Origin: an uncultured Oscillospiraceae bacterium
Lineage (GTDB): Bacteria > Bacillota > Clostridia > Oscillospirales > Oscillospiraceae
Length of the DNA stretch: 13,869 nucleotides
Assembly (NCBI GenBank): GCA_910585735.1
Contig: CAJUEU010000045.1
Coordinates: forward strand, 1-13,869
Direction: 5' to 3'
Under the pieces are notes generated by a model. It was not told the DNA's origin. It searched no databases and saw nothing but the letters and a program-made list of their open reading frames with translations. The position numbers were made by a program, and so were the translations under genes. Shown here piece after piece: positions 1-6,168 of the stretch. How positions within the stretch are numbered: position 1 is the first letter of the stretch; every line of letters begins with the position of its first letter.

Positions 1-4
1 TTTT

Positions 5-49
5 TGGCAGGGGCAGAAGGACTCGAACCCTCGGCACGCGGTTTTGGAG
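5..49 (-). tRNA. 3' fragment of tRNA-Trp (CCA anticodon), probable att site remnant
   Basis: Read on the minus strand, the bases fold as the 3' part of a tRNA: anticodon loop CTCCAAA (49-43), 3' anticodon stem ACCGC (42-38), variable GTGCC, T-stem GAGGG with loop TTCGAGT and CCTTC, acceptor strand TGCCCCT (15-9), discriminator G8 and encoded CCA (7-5). Anticodon CCA, G73 and the acceptor sequence match bacterial tRNA-Trp. The bases that should form the 5' anticodon stem (minus ATCCA, 54-50) do not pair with ACCGC, and no D-arm or 5' acceptor strand follows. The gene is therefore incomplete and cannot make a tRNA. Such 3' fragments are typically left as the distal att site when an element integrates into the 3' end of a tRNA gene. 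In that model the element lies to the right and the intact tRNA-Trp further right, outside the window. Confidence 0.85.
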
Positions 50-157
50 TGGATGTGAGAAAATCACTGTGCCGCAAGGCTTTCCGCTCGTTTCAACAGT
101 TTGCCGGGAGTATGGGTTTGCTCTCACGGAAAATGGTGCTTTTCTGATGCTATTCGT

Positions 158-466
158 TCAAGCAATCTCCCGATCTGCACTTCTCAGCGGGTCATCCACT
201 ATCGGAGCAGTCTCGAAGATCCCGCAGGGATCCAAATCAATACAGGCTGTCTCGTCTCGATCCCCAGTCATATCCCAAGCCACTGTGTCATTGAGAACAG
301 CAAGCCGCTCCGCAAAAAAAGCAGGGTCGGCTAAAGGCGCAAATACACCGCCTTTCGCTATAAGCGGCTTAATGTCCAACAGTCGCACAGCCCCATCGTT
401 ACAATAGGCGTAGACAGTAAAATCCTCGCCCGGTACCACTTGGACAACGGAAGGCAGTAACTCCAT
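158..466 (-). CDS. DUF2442 domain protein
   Basis: A 102-residue protein with the DUF2442 pattern: an N-terminal strand region (PGEDFTVYAYCNDGAVRLLD, 12-31), then KPLIAKGGVFAPLAD (33-47), a conserved LNDTVAWD stretch (58-65) and a C-terminal CIDLDP segment (75-80). DUF2442 proteins are small, single-domain and of unproven biochemistry. The gene starts 12 bases after the DUF4160 stop codon, with AAAGGAG just upstream of its ATG, so the two form a transcriptional unit. DUF4160/DUF2442 neighbours recur in bacterial genomes and have been suspected of being toxin-antitoxin-like; that is not shown here. No TM segment or signal peptide is visible. The domain call is firm, the function unknown. Confidence 0.85.
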   Translation of the reverse strand: MELLPSVVQVVPGEDFTVYAYCNDGAVRLLDIKPLIAKGGVFAPLADPAFFAERLAVLNDTVAWDMTGDRDETACIDLDPCGIFETAPIVDDPLRSADREIA

Positions 467-478
467 TTTCGGCTCCTT

Positions 479-739
479 TCACATCAATGGCTCAATCTTA
501 CAAAGAGGCTCGGCATTCCGTGCCAACTCCCAGTTTTGCATCAACTCGTCCCGGTGCATCTCTCCCCATGCCAATACATACTTCAACTGCCTGGCAGGCA
601 AGGCCCCCCGGATAATATAGCCTCTTTGAATGTCTACCAAAGCCTTATATCCGGCATAATCGGCATGAAAATGGGGCGGGTTATGGTCATCATAAAACAT
701 TGTGATCCGAATCCCCCCAAATAAGGATATCTCTGGCAT
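479..739 (-). CDS. DUF4160 domain protein
   Basis: An 86-residue protein starting MPEISLFGGIRITMFYDDHN, with the DUF4160 signature PPHFHADYAGYKALVDIQ, where the PPHFH and alternating His/Asp residues are characteristic of the family. The tryptophan-containing helix YVLAWGEMHRDELMQNWELA follows. The reading frame is open upstream to 832, but the ATG at 739 is preferred: AAGAGGTG lies 7 bases before it, the family consensus begins there, and the upstream extension overlaps a good promoter. It is the first gene of a two-gene unit with DUF2442. The conserved His residues could bind metal or form an active site, which is inference. It may be one half of a toxin-antitoxin-like pair; which partner would be toxic cannot be told from sequence. 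Confidence 0.85.
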   Translation of the reverse strand: MPEISLFGGIRITMFYDDHNPPHFHADYAGYKALVDIQRGYIIRGALPARQLKYVLAWGEMHRDELMQNWELARNAEPLCKIEPLM

Positions 740-764
740 GAAACAGCACCTCTTTTCTAAAAAT

Positions 765-793
765 AGTATACCATATTTATAAGAAAATGAAAA
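765..793 (-). promoter_or_regulatory. Putative sigma-A promoter for DUF4160-DUF2442
   Basis: On the minus strand, TTTTCA (793-788) and TATACT (770-765) are separated by 17 bases. The -10 matches 5 of 6 consensus bases and the -35 matches 4 of 6. The start of transcription would fall near 758, about 20 bases before the ATG at 739, leaving room for the RBS. Confidence 0.6.
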
Positions 794-833
794 GTTTATT
801 TTTCGTAATTGTAATTCAATGGCTGATCCCAAC

Positions 834-862
834 TTGTATTTTGGAAAAGAAAATGGTAAAAT
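834..862 (+). promoter_or_regulatory. Weak putative promoter for the GntR pair
   Basis: TTGTAT (834-839) and TAAAAT (857-862) are separated by 17 bases. The -10 is good but the -35 matches only 3 of 6. Transcription would start near 869, only about 12 bases before the ATG at 881. That fits better with translation from TTG 908, which has AAGGACGGG upstream. Confidence 0.4.
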
Positions 863-880
863 AGGTAAACTGGCTGAAAA

Positions 881-1609
881 ATGTTAATAGCAAGGACGGG
901 AATTTATTTGGAGCAGTTATATTTGGACGTCTTGATCGCGGATGATATCAGGAGTAAAATAGAAAATAAGATCTATCAGGAGTACGAGCGTCTCCCCTCT
1001 GAGCAGCAGCTCTGCGAGATCTACCATGTGCAGAAAATGACCATCCGGTCCAGTCTTCAAATCCTGAAAAACGAGGGTGCGGTGTTCTCGGTCCATAGAA
1101 GCGGGTACTATGTCAAACCTGCGCGCATCAAAAAGGATATCCGTCGTTTTCAGTCTACTACTGACCTGTTGCAAAGCCAGGGCAAGGAGTGCCGGATCCA
1201 AATCTTGCGCTTGGAGACCCGACAGCCTGACCAATCCATAGCCCAGCGGGCGGGGATTGAGCCCGGAACGCATCTGTATTTCCTGGAACGGCTAAGAACG
1301 GTGGACGGAGCCTCCATCGCCATCGAGCGGAGTTATATTTTGGCCGATCTGTTCCCTGGGCTGATGAAAAATGACCTAAACGTGGTACCACTGTACCAGG
1401 TCCTTGCCCAGCAGTATAACGTCCAGACTGACCGGGCCGAGATGGAGGTCTCTGTTGTTTACGCAGGCGAGTATGAAACGCAGTTGCTCCCAGTGGACCA
1501 AGGGGAGCCCCTTATCAAAGAATCTGGCCAGATCTATGACAGGCTCGGGCGTATGATCGAGTACACAGAACGCTTCCTTTTGATCGACCGATTTCAGTTT
1601 ATTAGTTAG
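881..1609 (+). CDS. GntR/HutC-family transcriptional regulator (first of tandem pair)
   Basis: A 242-residue cytoplasmic regulator. The N-terminal winged helix-turn-helix (about 18-80) contains the family motif RLPSEQQLCEIYHVQKMTIR; the C-terminal UTRA ligand-binding domain (about 95-238) contains GTHLYFLERLRTVDG, SYILADLFPG and the final MIEYTERFLLIDRFQF strand pair. HutC-type regulators bind small effectors, often sugar phosphates, through UTRA and release DNA. The usual GRGTFV wing is replaced by RSGYYV. The ATG at 881 has a poor RBS; TTG 908 (leaving 233 residues) follows AAGGACGGG and is a credible alternative start. Its stop codon overlaps the RBS of the second regulator. The convergent PTS operon is the obvious local target, by analogy with GntR-type FrlR beside fructoselysine genes. 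That target is inferred. Confidence 0.9.
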   Translation: MLIARTGIYLEQLYLDVLIADDIRSKIENKIYQEYERLPSEQQLCEIYHVQKMTIRSSLQILKNEGAVFSVHRSGYYVKPARIKKDIRRFQSTTDLLQSQGKECRIQILRLETRQPDQSIAQRAGIEPGTHLYFLERLRTVDGASIAIERSYILADLFPGLMKNDLNVVPLYQVLAQQYNVQTDRAEMEVSVVYAGEYETQLLPVDQGEPLIKESGQIYDRLGRMIEYTERFLLIDRFQFIS

Positions 1610-1618
1610 GAGTATCGT

Positions 1619-2440
1619 ATGACACCTCTGTATCGTCAGATCGTAGATAATATCATCAAACAGATCGAGAATAACGAATATCTGCCGAATGAAAAGCTAC
1701 CCAGTGAGCGGGATCTGGCAGAGCTGTATGGCGTCAATCGGATGACGGTAAAAAAGGCTATGGATATGCTGGTAGAGATGGAATACCTATACCGGGATGT
1801 AGGCCGGGGTACTTTTGTTAAAAACCGGATGACCATGAAGAAGGCCATGAACATGCTGGCAGATAAAGGTTATTTTAATCAGAATACAGGGCAAATATTT
1901 TTCACCAAAGAAACCAAGAGCAAGCAATTGCTTTATCCAGCAGGCTTCTTGCCCTATGATGGTGGCATCAGCGTTCAGAAGACAAGCAGTGAGATAAGAC
2001 ACAGCAGCAAGGTAATTTTCTCAGGTTTTCTCCGGGACTGGCCTGCTATGTGTGCCCGTCTGAGGCTTGGTGATGAGCAGTCCATCTTTACCCTGCACCT
2101 CATTCGTTATGGCGACGGTGAGCCCTTGGGAGTGGAGTACAGCTACATTCCGGCGGCCTATTTTGAAGATGCGCAAGAGCAAAAGTTCAACCAGGTGTCT
2201 CTGTATGACTACATGAATGCCAAGGGCCATGCACCCATCTACTTTGAGGATCGGCTAACCATCATCCAATGCCCACCGCGGGAATCCAAGCTCCTTAAGC
2301 TCTGTGAAGGAGAGGGAGCAGTATACCATTTTGAACGTTTGGGCAGAGATGCCTCCGAACAGATGATAGAGTATACGCATTCTTATATTAAATCCTCCGA
2401 CGTTAAATTCGAATTCAGTCAGTTCAGAAGTAGCTTTTGA
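1619..2440 (+). CDS. GntR/HutC-family regulator with duplicated recognition helix and wing
   Basis: A 273-residue regulator, about 30 residues longer than usual. The winged helix-turn-helix begins at MTPLYRQIVDNIIKQIENNE, has KLPSERDLAELYGVN (26-40), and continues into recognition helix plus wing at residues 40-68 (NRMTVKKAMDML ... GRGTFVK). The block is then repeated immediately at 69-97 (NRMTMKKAMNML ... GQIFFTK), with 14 of 29 positions identical; this accounts for the extra length. A UTRA domain (about 104-265) follows, with SIFTLHLIRYGDGEPLG, VEYSYIPAAYF and MIEYTHSYIKSSDVKFEF. TAGGAG, overlapping the stop of the preceding gene, lies 8 bases before the ATG, so translation is coupled. The second block has lost the wing glycines (GRGTF became GQIFF), so it may be a spacer or a second DNA contact. 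A role as regulator of the adjacent PTS operon is inferred. Confidence 0.9.
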   Translation: MTPLYRQIVDNIIKQIENNEYLPNEKLPSERDLAELYGVNRMTVKKAMDMLVEMEYLYRDVGRGTFVKNRMTMKKAMNMLADKGYFNQNTGQIFFTKETKSKQLLYPAGFLPYDGGISVQKTSSEIRHSSKVIFSGFLRDWPAMCARLRLGDEQSIFTLHLIRYGDGEPLGVEYSYIPAAYFEDAQEQKFNQVSLYDYMNAKGHAPIYFEDRLTIIQCPPRESKLLKLCEGEGAVYHFERLGRDASEQMIEYTHSYIKSSDVKFEFSQFRSSF

Positions 2441-2473
2441 CCTAACCGCCGGGAATCTGTGGCAAACAAAATA

Positions 2474-2505
2474 AGAGCGGCAAGCGTTAATGCGCTTGTC
2501 GCTCT
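2474..2505. terminator. Bidirectional intrinsic terminator between convergent units
   Basis: A 13-bp stem (2474-2486 with 2493-2505, one G-T wobble) closes a 6-base loop TTAATG. On the plus strand it is followed by CATTTTTCTTT, ending the GntR pair. On the minus strand it is followed by TTATTTTGTTT, ending the HAD-terminated operon. Both flanking genes converge here. Confidence 0.85.
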
Positions 2506-2522
2506 CATTTTTCTTTCGGTAT

Positions 2523-3182
2523 CTATGCCTCCAGGAAAAAACGCACCTCATCTAAGCTGTCAATGATCCTCATGGCTTTGGATTGGTCCATGGAAAACAG
2601 GGTGTCCCGGCGGGCCAGCACAGGCATACCAGCCGCAACGGCGGCCTCGATCCCATAGGGGGAGTCCTCAATCACCAGGCATTCCTCGGACCTCAGGCCC
2701 ATCTGATCTCGGCAGAACAGGTAAATATCTGGCGACGGTTTACTTTTCTTAAAGTCGTAGCCGCTGACCTGCAGGTCGAAATAGGGCTTGATCTCACACT
2801 CGGTCAGTGCCCGCTCGATGTATTCAGGACTGCTGCTGGAGGCACAGGCTACCTTCATGTCCCGTTCCTCCTTCAAATAGCGCAGGGTCCGAAGCACATC
2901 CTCAAACAGGATTCCCTTAAACTGCAGCTTCCGGGGATTGTTTCGTCGGTGGTTCCGGTATATTTCCCGGAACTCCTCCTTGGACCATTCGGTTTTATCC
3001 GCCACCCCCGCGTAAAAGGTATCCCAGGTATTCAGCGAGGGGGAACTGCCTACGAAAATGTAAAAGGCCTTCGGGTCGATGTCCAGGTGATAGTCCCGGA
3101 TAAAATCCTCATTGAGAGCCTGGTCAAAGCGCTCCGAATCCACTAACACCCCATCACAGTCAAAAAATACCGCTTTGATCAT
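2523..3182 (-). CDS. HAD-superfamily hydrolase, beta-phosphoglucomutase-like
   Basis: A 219-residue cytoplasmic protein with all four HAD motifs: DCDGVLVDS with nucleophile D8 and acid/base D10; the CASSSS motif II (113-118); K148 in SKPSPDIY (motif III); and E172-D173 in VIEDSPYG (motif IV). The cap between residues 16 and about 85 is helical (subclass I), as in beta-phosphoglucomutase and sugar phosphatases. It is the last gene of the PTS operon, with AGGAGGGG upstream of the ATG. It probably acts on a phosphorylated sugar produced by PTS uptake, either as a phosphatase against sugar-phosphate overload or as a mutase. The sequence does not separate these. Confidence 0.88.
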   Translation of the reverse strand: MIKAVFFDCDGVLVDSERFDQALNEDFIRDYHLDIDPKAFYIFVGSSPSLNTWDTFYAGVADKTEWSKEEFREIYRNHRRNNPRKLQFKGILFEDVLRTLRYLKEERDMKVACASSSSPEYIERALTECEIKPYFDLQVSGYDFKKSKPSPDIYLFCRDQMGLRSEECLVIEDSPYGIEAAVAAGMPVLARRDTLFSMDQSKAMRIIDSLDEVRFFLEA

Positions 3183-3233
3183 TCATTTCCCCCTCCTTCT
3201 GCCCGGCAAATTCCCGGTATTCAGCCCCGAAGT

Positions 3234-3743
3234 CTACTTCTTTTTCTTCCTTCTTCCAAAGAGGCCGACCCGGAATTCATGCAGCTTGTCCAAAAGTCCG
3301 CTGGCGATCCGGCGGGAATTCAGCTTGTCCCGGTAATATTTGTTCATCTGCCGGGAGACTCCCATCAGGTTTGCCGTGGAGAGGATCTGCATTTTGGCGC
3401 TGTTGGAGGCTTTGTCATAATAGCTCACCCGAATTCGGTTGTTGTCATCGTGGACCGACCAGGAGATCAGATCCGCCTGGTCAATGCGGCGCTTCTCCAC
3501 ATTTCCCCAGTCGTCCCGCAGGTAGAGGATAAGGAAACCCGGCCCGATCTCCAGGACCTCATGGTTCTTCACCAGCAGGGTCAGCCCCAAAGCCACCGCA
3601 AACACCACCAGATACCACATCCAGTAGTCCGGTGCCATGGCCCCGAGAGCCAGCATAAAGATCCCCAGCAGAAGCAGGATCCCGTAGGGACGGTTCCGGA
3701 CCGTAACGGTCCCAGAGCTCACCTTGTTCTTCCCTTTTGCCAT
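3234..3743 (-). CDS. Two-TM membrane protein with PH-like cytoplasmic domain, unknown function
   Basis: A 169-residue protein that I do not recognise as a named family. A basic N-terminus (MAKGKNK) precedes two adjacent hydrophobic segments (about 20-37 and 39-58). A mixed beta-rich region (62-125: EVLEIGPGFLILYLRDDWG, RRIDQADLISWSV, RIRVSYYDK) resembles bacterial PH-like domains of the YdbS/YdbT sort. A helical tail ends in the basic run GRRKKKK. Both termini are predicted in the cytoplasm. It lies between the MATE and HAD genes with GAGGGGGG before its ATG, and its stop is 51 bases upstream of the HAD start. Its position suggests co-transcription with the PTS genes, but no role can be assigned. 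Confidence 0.75.
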   Translation of the reverse strand: MAKGKNKVSSGTVTVRNRPYGILLLLGIFMLALGAMAPDYWMWYLVVFAVALGLTLLVKNHEVLEIGPGFLILYLRDDWGNVEKRRIDQADLISWSVHDDNNRIRVSYYDKASNSAKMQILSTANLMGVSRQMNKYYRDKLNSRRIASGLLDKLHEFRVGLFGRRKKKK

Positions 3744-3756
3744 TTTGTTTCCCCCC

Positions 3757-5097
3757 TCAGTTTTCCTCCACCAGGGTTCGCAGCCACCTTCCGTTTTTCA
3801 GGCAGAGCAGACCGATGGCTGCCTTGGAAAGACCGATGGCCTCCGTAAAGAAGTAGACCGACAGAATATCCAGGCCCAGCAGTCTTGCCGTCACAAAGGA
3901 AAACAGCGCGGGGCCGTACCAGGTATAGAGCCCATCCACCATCAGCACCGATTTATTGTCCCCGCCTGCCCGGAGGATATAGTAGGTGGTGTAGCCTACG
4001 CCCATGGTCCAGGCAAAGGCCCCCTTGATGACCATCATACGGGCGGCCATAGCCAGGTTTTCCGCCTGCAGATTGAAGATCGCCGGAGCCACCGACCGCG
4101 TCAGGATCAGCAGCACCGAGCTGAACATGGATAGGGCAAAGCCTACGATCACAAAAATACGGACATTCTTCTTGGTCTCCTCCAGTTTCCCCTCCCCCAG
4201 TGTCTTGCTCACCAGAACGCTGATGGAGGCAGAGAAGCCCTGAAACAGGATGTTGGTCAACTGACCGATATTGTCCACCGCCGTAATGGCAGGGATAAAG
4301 CTCTCCCCAGCGAAGCTGTAGTTGATAAACACCACATTGTAACCCAGAGTCCACAGGAATTCATTGGTCATCAGAGCAAAGGAATTTCGGATCACTGTCC
4401 GCTTGAGAGATCGGGTCAGCTTGGGATGGAGCCTGGGCTTGACCGTTGGCACATAGCGCTTCAGAAGTACCACCAGCAGAGTCATTTCATAGATGCGGGA
4501 AATGACGGTGGCGATAGCCGCTCCAGCTACTCCCAGCGCAGGCAGGCCCAGCTTGCCGAAAATGAGCACATAGTTAAGTACCACATTCAATAGCACCGAT
4601 GTACTGCTGACAATGGAGGGGATCTTTGCCCGATCCATGATCCGGTAGAGGACCATATAGCTGTTGGTCAAGGCAAAGGGGATGGTGGATACGGTCAGGA
4701 TGCTCAGGTAGATGCCGCTTAAGCGGATCACCTCAAGGTCGGTCAGGTAAATGCGAACAATGACATCCTGAAACAGTAGGAAGATCAGCAGGGCAATGAC
4801 CGCTACCCCCACGCAGAGCTGGATCCCGAAGGAGAAGATGTCGGAGGTTTTTTCCTTTTCGCTGGAGGCGCTGTACTGCCCCAGGAAGATCCCCGTTCCG
4901 TTGGTGATGCCGAAAATGACAACGGTATAAATAGAAAATATCTTGTTTGCCACCGAGACCCCGCTGATGGCGTTCTCACTGAGCATTCCCATCATAACGG
5001 TATCGGTCATGTTCAGCAGGTTCACCATCAGGGTCTGGAACATGACCGGCAGGGCCAGGGCAAAAATTTTCTTGAACAACTCACGATTGCGGCTCAT
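3757..5097 (-). CDS. MATE-family efflux transporter
   Basis: A 446-residue polytopic membrane protein of normal MATE length, with about 12 hydrophobic segments in two halves. Family features include the N-terminal LALPVMFQTLMVNLLNMTDT, with the inward-facing MVNLLN/TDTVMMG region, and SVANKIFSIYTVVIFGITNG, plus the second-half counterpart ITAVDNIGQLTNILFQGFSA. MATE proteins export organic cations, drugs or metabolites in exchange for Na+ or H+. It follows the second EIIA gene after a 42-base gap, and AGAAGGA lies 13 bases before the ATG, longer than ideal. It stops 13 bases before the next start. Its place in a sugar PTS operon is unusual; it could remove a by-product of the pathway, which is speculation. 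Confidence 0.92.
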   Translation of the reverse strand: MSRNRELFKKIFALALPVMFQTLMVNLLNMTDTVMMGMLSENAISGVSVANKIFSIYTVVIFGITNGTGIFLGQYSASSEKEKTSDIFSFGIQLCVGVAVIALLIFLLFQDVIVRIYLTDLEVIRLSGIYLSILTVSTIPFALTNSYMVLYRIMDRAKIPSIVSSTSVLLNVVLNYVLIFGKLGLPALGVAGAAIATVISRIYEMTLLVVLLKRYVPTVKPRLHPKLTRSLKRTVIRNSFALMTNEFLWTLGYNVVFINYSFAGESFIPAITAVDNIGQLTNILFQGFSASISVLVSKTLGEGKLEETKKNVRIFVIVGFALSMFSSVLLILTRSVAPAIFNLQAENLAMAARMMVIKGAFAWTMGVGYTTYYILRAGGDNKSVLMVDGLYTWYGPALFSFVTARLLGLDILSVYFFTEAIGLSKAAIGLLCLKNGRWLRTLVEEN

Positions 5098-5139
5098 TTG
5101 CTTGTATCATTCCTTCTGCCAGCTTTATAAAAGCAGCTT

Positions 5140-5523
5140 CTACATATTCTTGAACAGGTCGTTGACATAGACCAGCTGGTCCTTCATCTCACCCACCAGC
5201 TCCTCCAGCTCCTCGTCGGTCATCTCATCCGCCAGGAGTGCCTCCAGCAGCAGGGCCACATTGTAACCGCTCACCAGCCGGAAGGGCTTCTCTTTCCTCA
5301 GCTCCAGGCAATACTGATGGGCCTCGCTCCCGGGCATATCGGTAAAGACCGTCAGGCCTTCGTCCCCACAGTCCTTGGTCAGATCTTGAAGCTGCTCCTT
5401 CCACGAAGCGGCCTCCGGCCCGATGTCCAGGGTGAGGACATCCTCCCGCTCACCCACCAGGAATTCCACCGTTTTCTTGGTCCCGGCGGCAAAGCCGCCG
5501 TGGCCTATGATCAAATATTTCAT
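5140..5523 (-). CDS. PTS mannose-family EIIA subunit (second copy)
   Basis: A 127-residue cytoplasmic EIIA domain protein. It begins MKYLIIGHGGFAAGTKKTVEFLVG with phospho-accepting H8 in the conserved position, followed by the family's alternating strand/helix pattern (LTVFTDMPGSEAHQY; FRLVSGYNVALLLEALL). EIIA receives phosphate from HPr-His-P and passes it to EIIB. The DLfgGS-type loop is altered to DMPGSEA. It starts 28 bases downstream of the EIIB stop in the same operon as another EIIA (7765-8139). The two EIIAs clearly differ, so this is not a recent duplication. It may serve the same EIIB-EIICD or play a regulatory role. Confidence 0.88.
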   Translation of the reverse strand: MKYLIIGHGGFAAGTKKTVEFLVGEREDVLTLDIGPEAASWKEQLQDLTKDCGDEGLTVFTDMPGSEAHQYCLELRKEKPFRLVSGYNVALLLEALLADEMTDEELEELVGEMKDQLVYVNDLFKNM

Positions 5524-5551
5524 ATGCGCTTCCTTTTCCTGCCCCCGGCCA

Positions 5552-6028
5552 TCAGAGCATGTCGTTCAGGCTCTTTCCCTTCTCATCGGGGACCGCCTTG
5601 ATCTCCATGGCCACGCCCATTTCGGCCATCTGCTTGCAGATCTCGATGTCCTCCACGGTCAGGGTCACCGAGCCGGTGTAGCGCTTGGACTCCACCCCGG
5701 GCTTTTCCTTGATGCCGCCGAAGTTGACCGCCCGGATCTCGGGGATGGCCGAAACGATTCGGTGGGCGTCCTTCACGTTGTTGATAATGATCATCACGTT
5801 CTTGTTGGTGTTCACATGCTTTTTCAGTTCCTCGATCCCCTCGTCCACGGCATAGACGCTGAGCTTGGTACCGTAGGGCTTGGCGATCCCCAGGGTCATT
5901 TTGGTGATCTCATCGTTGACCACCACATCGCTGAGTACATAGATCAGATGGATCCCCAGATTCTTGGTCCAGGCAAAGGCCACCTGGCCGTGGAGAAGAC
6001 GGTCGTCGATCCGCAACAGTTTAATCAT
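5552..6028 (-). CDS. PTS mannose-family EIIB subunit
   Basis: A 158-residue protein of the mannose/fructose/sorbose EIIB family. It opens with IKLLRIDDRLLHGQVAFAW, in which H13 is the phosphorylated histidine of the RIDDRLLHGQV motif. Further family landmarks are NDEITKMTLGIAKPYGTKLS and VNFGGIKEKPGVESKRYTGS. The length is typical (about 160). EIIB carries phosphate from EIIA to the sugar as it crosses EIIC/EIID. A GGGAG RBS lies before its ATG, downstream of a perfect hairpin in an unusually long 140-base gap from the EIICD gene. It has a partner EIIA on each side of the EIICD-EIIB block. Confidence 0.93.
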   Translation of the reverse strand: MIKLLRIDDRLLHGQVAFAWTKNLGIHLIYVLSDVVVNDEITKMTLGIAKPYGTKLSVYAVDEGIEELKKHVNTNKNVMIIINNVKDAHRIVSAIPEIRAVNFGGIKEKPGVESKRYTGSVTLTVEDIEICKQMAEMGVAMEIKAVPDEKGKSLNDML

Positions 6029-6049
6029 AATAATACTCCCTTTTTTTCA

Positions 6050-6083
6050 GATAGGAGGCAGGAAACCCTCCCTGCCTCCTATC
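6050..6083 (-). repeat. Perfect intra-operon hairpin (13-bp stem)
   Basis: GATAGGAGGCAGG (6050-6062) is the exact reverse complement of 6071-6083, with an 8-base loop. In the operon's mRNA (minus strand) the stem is followed by TGAAAAAAAGGGAG, an A-run and then the EIIB RBS, so it does not look like a terminator in that direction. It is better placed to stabilise an mRNA 3' end or set expression of EIIB onward. On the plus strand it is followed by ATTTGGTTTTTT, so it could act as an antisense terminator. A second small inverted repeat, GGAGGA/TCCTCC, lies near 6132-6147. Confidence 0.75.
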
Positions 6084-6168
6084 ATTTGGTTTTTTCCCAT
6101 GAACATAGTTCACGCCGGCACTGCTATTTCAGGAGGAGAGCTCCTCCGTCGGTGGAACAGGGATGGGC

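Noticed and set aside
5122..5134. A small inverted repeat GCTTT/AAAGC before the MATE gene
   Set aside because: A 5-bp stem with a 3-base loop and no T-run is within chance expectation for AT-rich spacer.
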